From the IMG/VR virus record IMGVR_UViG_3300044655_002086, positions 1 through 28,558 of that record: 28,558 nt of DNA. One strand, written 5' to 3'. Origin of the DNA: a virus. The translations under genes were made by a program, and so were the position numbers. The notes beneath the pieces were generated by a model, which was given only the letters and a program-made list of their open reading frames with translations, did not search any database and had not been told where the DNA came from. Every line of letters begins with the position of its first letter. Position 1 is the first letter of the stretch. This document shows positions 8,453 through 16,538 of the stretch, one piece after another.

Positions 8453-8461
8453 GGTTGTATT

Positions 8462-9313
8462 ATGAAAAATTTATTGATTGGGGTATTTTCAAATTATAAT
8501 TGGAAAATTATTGAACCTTGGGTCGTTTCTGCAAAGAGAAATATTAAAAACGCAGATATTGTTTTGATTGTATTAAATTCGGATTTTGATACTATTGATA
8601 AGATTACTGAACATGAAGTAAATGTCATTATTTGCAACGCAGATGAAGAAAAACGGATAGTATATAACACTTCAAATTTCGCCCCCCATATAGAACGTTT
8701 TGTTCACCTTTATAATTACCTAAAAGAAGTTCATCAAAATTATAAATACGTTTTCACCACGGACGTAAGAGACGTTATTTTTCAAAATGACCCATTCGAA
8801 TGGATGGAAAACAATCTTGGGGATAAAAAGGTGCTTTGTACTTCTGAAGCATTAAAGTATGTTGACGAACCTTGGGGAAATGAAAATCTAATGCAAACGT
8901 ATGGGGCGTTTGTACACGATAAGTTCAAAGATAAAGAAATCTTTAATGTTGGTATTCTTGGTGGTGAGTCAGAATATATTAAAGACCTTTGTTTAAATTT
9001 ATTTTTAAATTGCGTTAATAGACCAATCCCTATTGTAGATCAAGCGGTTTTTAACGTAACTGTAAACACTAAACCGTATTCAGACATTTTCAAGTTCTGT
9101 AGGTTATCTGACGGTTTTGCCGTAAACGCCGGAACAACCAACGACCCTTCAAAAATCGACTCTTTTAAGCCAAAATTGTTAGAAGAATCGGCGAAATTTG
9201 ATGGAGAAATCGTTTCTAATTCTGATAACGTTCCGTTTGTAATTGTTCACCAATATGATAGGGTTCCTGAATGGAATGAAGTTTTAGATGCTAAATATAG
9301 AGGAGAAGCATAA
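8462..9313 (+). CDS. Putative glycosyltransferase (GT-A-like, TDVRD motif)
   Basis: A 283-aa cytosolic protein whose core is KYVFTTDVRDVIFQNDPFEWM near residues 95-115. The TDVRD string (Asp101, Asp104) is characteristic of a GT-A-like group in which these acidic residues bind the metal and nucleotide sugar. Later IFNVGILGGESEYI (159-172) and PIVDQAVFNV follow the usual pattern of an acceptor loop and a second acidic site. The N-terminus LLIGVFSNYNWKIIEPWVVSAKRN resembles the opening of proteins that move along a sugar nucleotide. The start at 8462 follows a short gap after the WDGHT gene. The last base overlaps the methyltransferase gene. Confidence 0.7.
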   Translation: MKNLLIGVFSNYNWKIIEPWVVSAKRNIKNADIVLIVLNSDFDTIDKITEHEVNVIICNADEEKRIVYNTSNFAPHIERFVHLYNYLKEVHQNYKYVFTTDVRDVIFQNDPFEWMENNLGDKKVLCTSEALKYVDEPWGNENLMQTYGAFVHDKFKDKEIFNVGILGGESEYIKDLCLNLFLNCVNRPIPIVDQAVFNVTVNTKPYSDIFKFCRLSDGFAVNAGTTNDPSKIDSFKPKLLEESAKFDGEIVSNSDNVPFVIVHQYDRVPEWNEVLDAKYRGEA

Positions 9314-9888
9314 TGAGTGATGAAATTGTATTCAATACAGGAGTTGTCTCCTATGGACAAAATAAACCAACACACCAATTCAAATGTTCTGGATTTGGGT
9401 TATTAGAGCTTCTAGAAAATAAAGGGGAAATTGTTGGTTTAGAAATAGGTTGTGATGTTGGAGATACCGCATTCTTCCTTTTAGAAAATAATCCAAATTT
9501 AGTATTGCATTCTATTGACCCATATATTGATTATGTTGATTGGAATGGAAATTCTCTAAAATCTAGAGACGAAATGTATTACTCTGTTTTAAATAGAATG
9601 GAAAAGTTCGGCGAAAGGTTTATTTTACACAGAACAACTTCTGATGAAAAGTTTGTAGACTTTGGCGATAAAACGTTCGATTTCGTTTTCATTGACGGGT
9701 TGCACACATACGAACAATTATCTAAAGATTGTTTAAATTATTATTCTAAAGTTAAAGATAACGGCATTTTTTCTGGACACGATTTCCAAACCATTTCTGG
9801 AGTTAATAAGGCTGCGACAGAATTTGCTGAAAAATGTAAAAAAGGTATTCTACTTACGGAATGTGATGTATGGTATTGGTATAAGTAG
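9313..9888 (+). CDS. SAM-dependent methyltransferase, class I
   Basis: A 191-aa Rossmann-fold methyltransferase. Motif I is VGLEIGCDVGD at 41-51 (Glu44, Gly46, Gly50). LHSIDPYIDY at 65-74 holds the acidic residue that binds the SAM ribose, and FVFIDGLHTYEQLSKDCLNYY follows, the mark of the Methyltransf_24-type group often found in sugar-modification clusters. A GIFSGHDFQTISGVNKAA segment completes the fold. AGGAG lies upstream in the end of the preceding gene. Placement among glycosyltransferases suggests it methylates a sugar or another part of the same product, but the substrate cannot be read from the sequence. Confidence 0.85.
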   Translation: MSDEIVFNTGVVSYGQNKPTHQFKCSGFGLLELLENKGEIVGLEIGCDVGDTAFFLLENNPNLVLHSIDPYIDYVDWNGNSLKSRDEMYYSVLNRMEKFGERFILHRTTSDEKFVDFGDKTFDFVFIDGLHTYEQLSKDCLNYYSKVKDNGIFSGHDFQTISGVNKAATEFAEKCKKGILLTECDVWYWYK

Positions 9889-9893
9889 ACCAA

Positions 9894-10583
9894 ATGAAAA
9901 ACTGTATAATTTTCTCTGGACAATATAGAACTTTTGGTAAAACAAAAGAAAATATTAAACAATTTATCGCTTTAAATGATTTAGACGTATATTGTCATTT
10001 ATGGTCTGTTGACGAAAGCGAAATTAATGATATTATTGAAAATCTTCAACCCAAAAAAATATTAGTTGAAGATTTTGATTGTTATAAGCCATATTTTGAA
10101 TCTATAGAGTCCAGTATAAGGTTTACAAACCCAAAACCTTCTACTATGGATATTTTATCCAATCACGCATCAATGAATTTTGGAAGAAAACAAGCCTTAG
10201 ACCTTATTGAAGAAGAATACGATAATTTCATATATTGTAGATACGATATAGATTTTTTTAATGTATTCAAAATAATATCTTTGTCTGATGTTATATCTGT
10301 TCCATTTGAAGAGTCTTACAATTTAATTTCTGATATTTTTTGCATATCTCCATTTAAGTACGCAAAACATTATTTTTTGTTTGACTATTTTCAGAAAATT
10401 CATTCTTCAGATTTTGAAGAAGGGTTTTTGTATTACCTCGATAAAATTAAACAATACGGATCGGAAAATGTAAGGATACATAGAGAAGAAAGGTACTGCC
10501 CGCACATGTTGTTATTAAGAAATCTATATAATAACGGAGTTCCGTTTAACTTATATAATTTTCCAGTGAGGCTTTATAAATGA
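9894..10583 (+). CDS. Glycosyltransferase-like protein, SGQ.R family, copy A
   Basis: A 229-aa protein with the opening IIFSGQYRTFGKTKENIKQF, then LDVYCHLWSVDE near 29-40 and FIYCRYDIDFFN near 111-122. The same order (SGQxR, DVxCHxW, RYD) occurs in the next protein, so the two are paralogues. I associate the pattern with putative lipopolysaccharide or sugar-transfer proteins; RYD would then supply the metal-binding Asp. This is inference from motif resemblance. It is rich in aromatic residues and has no membrane segment. The stop overlaps the ATG of copy B by four bases. Confidence 0.68.
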   Translation: MKNCIIFSGQYRTFGKTKENIKQFIALNDLDVYCHLWSVDESEINDIIENLQPKKILVEDFDCYKPYFESIESSIRFTNPKPSTMDILSNHASMNFGRKQALDLIEEEYDNFIYCRYDIDFFNVFKIISLSDVISVPFEESYNLISDIFCISPFKYAKHYFLFDYFQKIHSSDFEEGFLYYLDKIKQYGSENVRIHREERYCPHMLLLRNLYNNGVPFNLYNFPVRLYK

Positions 10584-11266
10584 AAATTGCTTTATGTTTG
10601 TCTGGACAACCTAGAGGGTTGTCCAAGGCGTTTAATTATTACAAAACCAATTTGTTGGATTTTTATGATGTTGACGTGTTTTGTCATTCTTGGAATTCTG
10701 AACTTAACCATAAAATACTAAACCTTTACAAACCAAAATCTTATATATTTGAAGACCCCAAGTTCTCAGAACAAGAAGATAAAAAGTATACAAATACTCC
10801 TGACGCTTCTAAATGGCCACCAAGATTTACTCTTTCGGCGTTTTATTCAATAAATGAATCTAAAAAATTGTTTCAAGAATTTGGGGTTAATTACGATTTC
10901 GTAATAAGGACCAGATACGATTATGCTCTTAATGTAAAAATAGCCTTTGAGAAAATGCATACCAATAAACTTTACATTCCTAATTGTAGAATGGTTCCAG
11001 AAAGAAATTTTGGAAACGACCAATTTGCCTTTTCTTCTGCGGAAAATATGATTAAATACATGTCCACATACGAAAATATTGATCAGTATTATTCTCAAGG
11101 AACTCAAATGATTGGAGAAGAAATGTTAAAAGCAAACCTTATACATCACAATTTGGTTGGAGAAAACCTTGTATATGTTGATATGAATAACCCTTTTCCT
11201 CCTGGACCTCATAACGGCACTTGGCATTCTTTGATTAGAGAAGACTACGAGAAATGGGCTAAATGA
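10580..11266 (+). CDS. Glycosyltransferase-like protein, SGQ.R family, copy B
   Basis: A 228-aa paralogue of the preceding protein: IALCLSGQPRGLSKAFNYYK at 3-22, VDVFCHSWNSE near 31-41, and FVIRTRYDYALNV near 105-117. Copy B keeps a longer mid-region (KWPPRFTLSAFYSINESKKLF) and a fuller FGNDQFAFSSAENM segment that look like substrate-binding features of sugar-transfer enzymes. The C-terminus has PFPPGPHNGTWHSL. GAGG upstream of the ATG gives a good SD. The pair probably arose by tandem duplication, but the low overall identity implies either an old event or separate acquisition. Confidence 0.7.
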   Translation: MKIALCLSGQPRGLSKAFNYYKTNLLDFYDVDVFCHSWNSELNHKILNLYKPKSYIFEDPKFSEQEDKKYTNTPDASKWPPRFTLSAFYSINESKKLFQEFGVNYDFVIRTRYDYALNVKIAFEKMHTNKLYIPNCRMVPERNFGNDQFAFSSAENMIKYMSTYENIDQYYSQGTQMIGEEMLKANLIHHNLVGENLVYVDMNNPFPPGPHNGTWHSLIREDYEKWAK

Positions 11267-12003
11267 CTGTAATAAAGGCATTAAACGGGTTTTCTGGTAG
11301 TACGGTTTTGTTAATAGAAGAAAATTCTAAAACTTTTGTCCGAAAAATAGAAAATGTAGAAAGAAATTACGAAAGAATATCTCATTTAATTTCTTGCGGA
11401 TTTAATATACCAAAAATTTATAATAAAGAAGGGAATGTTCTAGATATTGAATACATTCCTTCTTTGGATATGAAAACGTACCTTGAAAATAATTCTATCA
11501 ATACCTTAATTTCCTTTTTAATAGAAACTTTAACTAAATTATCTTCCCAAAAAAATTTAGTAAATTACGAAAACATATATAAAGAAAAGCTGGAACAAAT
11601 AGACTTCGACGAACTACCTTTTACTAAGAAAGACCTAATAGAAAAACTACCAAAAGAATTACATCAAAGTGATTATTTTGGAGATTTGACTTTAGAAAAT
11701 ATTCTATATGGTTCTGATAAAAAATTCTATTTAATAGATGCCGTTTCTATAGAATATGATTCTTACATTTTTGATATCGCTAAACTTAGGCAAGATTTAA
11801 AATGTAAATGGTTTCTACGAAACAGTAAAGTTTCTTTAGATGTAAAATTAAACAAAATAGAAAAAGAAATACTAAACAAGTTTCCAGAAGCGAATAATGA
11901 TTATTTGCTAATATTAATGCTATTAAGAGTTTATAAACACGCTAAACCTAATAGTTTCGAAAAATTATTCTTGAAAAGAGAGATCAATAAATTATGGAAA
12001 TAA
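11263..12003 (+). CDS. Aminoglycoside/choline-kinase-like small-molecule kinase
   Basis: A 246-aa kinase-like phosphotransferase. The N-lobe has GFSGSTVLLIEENSKTFVRKI with the likely ATP-binding Lys28. The catalytic loop is HQSDYFGDLTLENILYG at 134-150, where Asp141 is the probable base and Asn146 the metal ligand. FYLIDAVSIEYDSYIFDIAKL at 155-175 provides the metal-binding Asp159. This is the pattern of the APH/choline kinase superfamily. The protein probably phosphorylates a sugar, alcohol or amino alcohol. It overlaps the next gene (nucleotidyltransferase-HAD) by ten bases. The two resemble the LicA-LicC logic of phosphorylating a small molecule and then activating it with a nucleotide. 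Substrate unknown. Confidence 0.8.
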   Translation: MTVIKALNGFSGSTVLLIEENSKTFVRKIENVERNYERISHLISCGFNIPKIYNKEGNVLDIEYIPSLDMKTYLENNSINTLISFLIETLTKLSSQKNLVNYENIYKEKLEQIDFDELPFTKKDLIEKLPKELHQSDYFGDLTLENILYGSDKKFYLIDAVSIEYDSYIFDIAKLRQDLKCKWFLRNSKVSLDVKLNKIEKEILNKFPEANNDYLLILMLLRVYKHAKPNSFEKLFLKREINKLWK

Positions 12004-13013
12004 TCGTACCGGCAGCAGGTTTATCTTCAAGATTCCCTAATATGCGCCCAAAATATCTTCTTGCTGATTACAAGAAGAAAATAATGTTACAATCGGCAAT
12101 AAACCCTTATTTGAATACTTGTAATATAACTATTGGTATATTGAAAGAGCACGAAGAAACGTATAACTCTACGAAACATATCAAGGCTTATCTTGGAGAT
12201 AAAGTTAATATAATTGTATTAGAAGAATTAACTAGAGGTCCGGCAGATACTGTATATCAAATTATTAAAAAAGCGAACATAGATTTAAATTCTCCCATCC
12301 TTATAAAAGATTGTGATAGTTTTTTCGATCACGAACTCACTTTTGATAATTACGTTTGTGTTTCTAGAATATCAGAACATGAAGTATTAAAGAAATTATA
12401 TTCTAAAAGTTTTACCATCTCTAATGATCAAGGCATAGTTCAGAACATCATTGAAAAGAAAGTTGTTTCTGACACGTTTTGTGTTGGAGGGTATGCATTT
12501 AAGTCTGCAAAACTCTTTTGCGATTCTTTTGAAAAGATTCAGATAAATTCAGAATTCTTCGTTTCTCATGTGATACAAAATTGTATTCAAGAAGGAGAAG
12601 TATTTTCCGAAAAGTCCATTTCCAATTATATCGACGTAGGGACTTCCAAAGATTGGTTTGAATATAACGATAGACCAGTTATATTTTGCGACATTGACGG
12701 GACTATAGTAAAAGCTCAATCTCATGGAGATTGGCATTTACAACCAACAATAATCGAAAATAATGTTAAACGGTTGTTAGAATTTTATAATAAGGGATCA
12801 CAGTTTATATTCACAACAGCAAGACCAGAAATTGCCAAACAAGACACGGAAAAAATGTTAAAGAGTTTAGGGTTTACTGAGTTTCAATGTATCTATGGAT
12901 TACAAAACGCTAGAAGATTATTAATTAATGACTATAACCACGCCAACCCATATCCAAGAGCAGAGGCGATTAACGTTTTCAGAGATGCCGATAATTTGGG
13001 AGACTACCTATAA
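11994..13013 (+). CDS. Fusion of sugar/alcohol nucleotidyltransferase and HAD phosphatase
   Basis: A 339-aa two-domain protein. Residues 1-225 look like an NTP-transferase: IIVPAAGLSSRFPNMRPK at 3-20 is the glycine-rich NTP loop with Lys20, TRGPADTVYQII at 80-91 is the uridine/cytidine-binding segment, LIKDCDSFF at 103-111 holds the metal-binding acids, and NYIDVGTSKDW closes the domain. Residues 228-339 form a HAD hydrolase: VIFCDIDGTIV with Asp233 and Asp235, FIFTTARPE at 271-279, and RLLINDYN with Asp313. The two domains would activate a phosphorylated compound and remove a phosphate on the same path. The kinase just upstream is the natural partner. Which nucleotide and substrate are used is unknown. 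Confidence 0.86.
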   Translation: MEIIVPAAGLSSRFPNMRPKYLLADYKKKIMLQSAINPYLNTCNITIGILKEHEETYNSTKHIKAYLGDKVNIIVLEELTRGPADTVYQIIKKANIDLNSPILIKDCDSFFDHELTFDNYVCVSRISEHEVLKKLYSKSFTISNDQGIVQNIIEKKVVSDTFCVGGYAFKSAKLFCDSFEKIQINSEFFVSHVIQNCIQEGEVFSEKSISNYIDVGTSKDWFEYNDRPVIFCDIDGTIVKAQSHGDWHLQPTIIENNVKRLLEFYNKGSQFIFTTARPEIAKQDTEKMLKSLGFTEFQCIYGLQNARRLLINDYNHANPYPRAEAINVFRDADNLGDYL

Positions 13014-13705
13014 TGATCCCAGATAAAAATTTGTTTATAGTAAGTTCTTCATTAAAACCCAAAATTGGAATTTTCGATAATTCAACTAGGATAAACCAAA
13101 CGCTAGAAACATTTAAGAGTATAAAAAGGGTTCCAAATTCTATAATCCTTTTTGCAGATTCTTCTTCAGATTCAATTACCCAAGAAGATTTAAAACCTTT
13201 TGAGGGATATATTGATATATTCTTAAATATCGGTCCGACAGAATTTGGAGATAAAGGATTAAAAAGTCAAGCGGAAACGGTGTTGCTATTAAATACTTTA
13301 TACCAATTCAAGCAAAATATTGAATTAATGAAGTTGTTCCATTCTGTCAAGCGAATTTTCAAATTAAGCGGAAGGTATAACCTTCAAAAAACGTTTGATA
13401 TTAATGATTACGAAGGATTGTTTGGTAAATATGTTTTTAGAAAAAGAATTCCCTCTTGGTTACCAAAAGAAATTCAGAACGCTTCTGGAGCAACAGACTT
13501 GTTAATAACAAGATTATTTTCGTTTTGTCCTTCTTTATTAGATGACTATTTAATCACATTACAAAAAAATTTTGAATTGTTAAATAAAGGAATTGATACT
13601 GAGCACGCACATTTTGTTAATATCAATAAAGGACATCTTATCGAATTCGACAAAATTCATTGCGAGGGGTATGTAGCTTCAACGGGAGAATTACATATAG
13701 ATTAA
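13013..13705 (+). CDS. Putative glycosyltransferase-like protein
   Basis: A 230-aa soluble protein ending the accessory cassette. The opening NLFIVSSSLKP and the repeated IILFADSSSDS resemble the first strand and loop of GT-A proteins, and RIFKLSGRYNLQKTFDIN near residues 113-130 is a pattern I have seen in putative sugar transferases of marine viruses. DTEHAHFVNINKGHLIEF follows near the end. No classic DxD is obvious, so the assignment is weak and based on pattern and neighbours. GGGAG precedes the ATG, which overlaps the upstream stop by one base. A late promoter starts seven bases after its stop codon. Confidence 0.55.
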   Translation: MIPDKNLFIVSSSLKPKIGIFDNSTRINQTLETFKSIKRVPNSIILFADSSSDSITQEDLKPFEGYIDIFLNIGPTEFGDKGLKSQAETVLLLNTLYQFKQNIELMKLFHSVKRIFKLSGRYNLQKTFDINDYEGLFGKYVFRKRIPSWLPKEIQNASGATDLLITRLFSFCPSLLDDYLITLQKNFELLNKGIDTEHAHFVNINKGHLIEFDKIHCEGYVASTGELHID

Positions 13706-13711
13706 AATAAT

Positions 13712-13719
13712 TATAAATA
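13712..13719 (+). promoter_or_regulatory. T4-type late promoter (TATAAATA)
   Basis: An exact TATAAATA lies in a 44-base gap between the accessory cassette and the first putative internal-protein gene, 31 bases before its ATG at 13750. In T4 this element at -10 is read by host RNA polymerase with the phage late sigma-like factor gp55. Its intergenic position makes it far more convincing than the same octamer inside genes. Confidence 0.75.
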
Positions 13720-13749
13720 CTTTATTGTAATTAATCCAAGTATTTTAAA

Positions 13750-14634
13750 ATGTTATCTTTTAAGCAATTTATTTTAGAACAAAAACTTCGACAAGGATTG
13801 GATAATTTAAGAGATTTAAACCACGAAAAATTGGGAAATCTCCTTAAAGGTAAAGTTTTGTCTGGTGTTTCTACCAGAAAAACTGATGGTGCTGCCGGCG
13901 AAGTTGGGTATGACGAAGAAGGTCCATATACGCGCTCGGCAAATTCAGATAAAATAAGAAATGCTGGAGATTATTCTGCATATACTAGAAACAAAAGGGG
14001 GGCAGACGCCGATACTTCTGTTTCTTCTCAATATGACGACCTACATCACAGGTTAGTCAATAACCCAAAATTAATGTCTTATTTGAAGTCCAGACACGAA
14101 TCAGGACTTTCTTCTTCTATTAAAGGGGAGTTTTTCCTTAGGGGAATTGGACAAAAAACCGATAAGGGTATCAAATTCGTAAATACTTCTTATAACCCAA
14201 ATTCTATGGGTAAGTCTGGAATGTTTATTCTTCATCACCAACTCCCAGAAAATTCCACACATAAACCAGAAGATATTGAAAAGTTGGGCGATCACCACGT
14301 GACGTTCGATCACGATAAATCAGAAGGAAATTCTTTTGATATAGACGTTTCTGATGAAAAGAAAGCTCATTCTGAAATTAATCCAGAATTATTAAAGTCA
14401 AGAAAATCTGCAGATAAAGAAGCAAAAGAACAAGAAAAGATAAAGCTGAACTCTATCAAATCTTCTTTGGAAAGTAAACTATCGCAACACGCTTCTGGCG
14501 TAAAACCCAGACATTGGGAAGTAGAAGGAGAATCGGAAGGGGACGTATTTCACACACCAAACGGAAGAATAAAAATTCAATCTTCTGCTTTTAAAAGTTT
14601 CAAACAAGATCAAAAAAATCAAAGGAATCAATAA
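13750..14634 (+). CDS. Putative capsid-targeted internal protein, 294 aa
   Basis: I do not recognise the body of this protein. Its first ten residues, MLSFKQFILE, resemble the T4 capsid-targeting peptide (in T4, MKTYQEFIAE-type), which is cut after an (L/I)xE motif by the prohead protease gp21; here ILE would be the cut site. The rest is highly hydrophilic, with many Lys, Ser, His and Glu residues. It has a FKFVNTSYNPNSMG-like central region and a long charged stretch near 197-240 that looks like a helix (KSRKSADKEAKEQEKIKL). It is the first gene after a late promoter. Packaging in the head and a role at infection are inferred; no enzyme motif is evident. Confidence 0.72.
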   Translation: MLSFKQFILEQKLRQGLDNLRDLNHEKLGNLLKGKVLSGVSTRKTDGAAGEVGYDEEGPYTRSANSDKIRNAGDYSAYTRNKRGADADTSVSSQYDDLHHRLVNNPKLMSYLKSRHESGLSSSIKGEFFLRGIGQKTDKGIKFVNTSYNPNSMGKSGMFILHHQLPENSTHKPEDIEKLGDHHVTFDHDKSEGNSFDIDVSDEKKAHSEINPELLKSRKSADKEAKEQEKIKLNSIKSSLESKLSQHASGVKPRHWEVEGESEGDVFHTPNGRIKIQSSAFKSFKQDQKNQRNQ

Positions 14635-14635
14635 A

Positions 14636-16537
14636 ATGATTAGATTTAAAAAATTCATTTCTGAAGGTGGAAATCTACCATATCCAGTAGACGCAAATGA
14701 CGCTTCTAAAGGTACAAGAACTTCTGATAGTGTAGATACTAATAATAGGGATACCCATTCTGGGCACTTTCATGATTTTTTTAGTTCTATAGACCAAGGC
14801 GTACAAAAGCAACACGGTCATTCTTTATTTGGAAATTCTTTAAAAACCGGGTCTGCTTATTCCGGTTCTGCTAGACCTTATATGGATAAGAATATTCCAA
14901 CAGAAAAGTTTACAAAAATTAAACCAAAACTCGGCGATTTTGACGTTCAAATTCCAGAACAACATAGAGAAAAATTGAACCAGTTTTTAAAACCCGGAGA
15001 TACTCATGGGAGATTTAAGGTTTTACACACAAGAACTACAGGGAACCAAACTCATGCAGTGGTACAACATTTAGATACGGGTAAACACCACCAAATAGAT
15101 TTTGAACCCGTAGAATATGACGAAAAATCTCAAGAGCCAACTAAATTCGAGCAATTGGCTCATTCTAGTCATATTGGAGATATGGAGCATGGTATAAAAG
15201 GTCGCTTTCATAAAGAATTAATCCAATCAGCATTTCACGCCCATTCTAAACCTTCAATTATTTCTTCAATGAAAGGGCGAGGTAAAGCGAAAACTGAAAC
15301 CCAAGAAGAAGCAGAAGTGCCGCCACACACGTTTTCCGTGGATAAAGGGTTACGCCAAAAATGGGAAAATATTGGAACCCATGAAAGTGGAAAGCCAATA
15401 GTGAGGGAAATACCCTCAAAAGGAGCTTCTTACACTAAAGACATTCCAACAATTTATAAATCAATGTTTAATAGAGAAGGTTCCGAACAGGATCATGAAG
15501 ATATTGGTTCTTTTGGTGGGGTTATAGATCACATAAAAAAACATCTTCCTCAAGAACATCACGGAAAAATTATAAAGACTTTTGCTAATAAATTGTGGCA
15601 CCATTCTTCTCAGTCTTTGGGTAATGATCCAGAAATGGATAAAACGGCAAAAGACGCTGCTTGGAATCATTTAAAATTACATTTTCCTGGAGAATCTTCT
15701 GCTATAGAATCAGAAGTAAATCAAAAGAGAAAAGAATATTATGACCCAAATAATGCAAAATCCAAATTTAAAAAGAACACCGCTCCAACAGACGAAGATT
15801 CTGGACTAAAAGAATCGGAAGAAGAACACCATCATGTGGTATTTGCTGCTGGGAGGTTTACTGGACCTACAGAGGAACATCATAAACTTTTGAATAGAGT
15901 TTTTGATACTCCAGCACATTCTCATAGAGTTTACGTTATGGGTCCGGAGTCAAAAGAAAAAACTACAGACAAAGATCCATTAACGGTTGAAGAAAAAATA
16001 TCTCAATTAAAGAAATTATATCCAGAAAAGGCTGATTCTTTTGTTGCTGGGACTGATAGACACACAAAGAACCCATTAAAGGCGTTAGTCCATACTTGGC
16101 ATTCTTTAAAGAAACCAGGTAGAAAAGTTCATATAACAGTTCATGCGGGAGAAGGGGAAGAAGGCGTTAAATCTAAATCTTCTGCTGGTGGTTCTATAGA
16201 TAGTTATAAGGGATTAGTTGATAAATATAATAAATCTTCTTTTCCAGAATCGGTGGACGAACAAGGGAATAAAAGAGGTGGTGATCTCCGAATGGATTAC
16301 GAGTCTGCCAAATTTATTGGAAACCCAAGAGGGAAAACTTCTGGTTCCGTAATGAGACAAACCGCAAGATCTTTAGATCATAATAATCCAGAACACGTTG
16401 CACAATTCAAAAAATTATTACATCCAAACTTTTCTCACGAAGACGCGAAAGGTTTGATGCAAAAAATTAAAGAAAGAAGCAAACCGTTAAAAGAATGTTC
16501 TACTACGTTTGAAAAGGTTAAGTGGATATTAGGTTAA
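14636..16537 (+). CDS. Putative internal protein with two nucleotidyltransferase-like domains
   Basis: A 633-aa late protein. The start MIRFKKFISE resembles a capsid-targeting peptide with an ISE cut site. Residues 75-205 look like a Pol-beta-type nucleotidyltransferase: YSGSARPYMD, LGDFDVQIP with Asp101 and Asp103, and HHQIDFEPVEYD with Asp155. A long hydrophilic, His-rich middle follows. Residues 399-575 resemble a cytidylyltransferase-like (HIGH-type) domain: FAAGRFTGPTEEHHKLL at 403-419 stands for the GxFxPxHxGH loop with TEEH in place of HxGH, then DPLTVEEKISQLKKLYP at 447-463, and SGSVMRQTA at 569-577 for the ISxTxxR motif. The reading is from motifs alone. The preceding SD AAAGGAA is good. 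It could be an enzyme injected with the DNA. Confidence 0.72.
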   Translation: MIRFKKFISEGGNLPYPVDANDASKGTRTSDSVDTNNRDTHSGHFHDFFSSIDQGVQKQHGHSLFGNSLKTGSAYSGSARPYMDKNIPTEKFTKIKPKLGDFDVQIPEQHREKLNQFLKPGDTHGRFKVLHTRTTGNQTHAVVQHLDTGKHHQIDFEPVEYDEKSQEPTKFEQLAHSSHIGDMEHGIKGRFHKELIQSAFHAHSKPSIISSMKGRGKAKTETQEEAEVPPHTFSVDKGLRQKWENIGTHESGKPIVREIPSKGASYTKDIPTIYKSMFNREGSEQDHEDIGSFGGVIDHIKKHLPQEHHGKIIKTFANKLWHHSSQSLGNDPEMDKTAKDAAWNHLKLHFPGESSAIESEVNQKRKEYYDPNNAKSKFKKNTAPTDEDSGLKESEEEHHHVVFAAGRFTGPTEEHHKLLNRVFDTPAHSHRVYVMGPESKEKTTDKDPLTVEEKISQLKKLYPEKADSFVAGTDRHTKNPLKALVHTWHSLKKPGRKVHITVHAGEGEEGVKSKSSAGGSIDSYKGLVDKYNKSSFPESVDEQGNKRGGDLRMDYESAKFIGNPRGKTSGSVMRQTARSLDHNNPEHVAQFKKLLHPNFSHEDAKGLMQKIKERSKPLKECSTTFEKVKWILG

Positions 16538-16538
16538 T

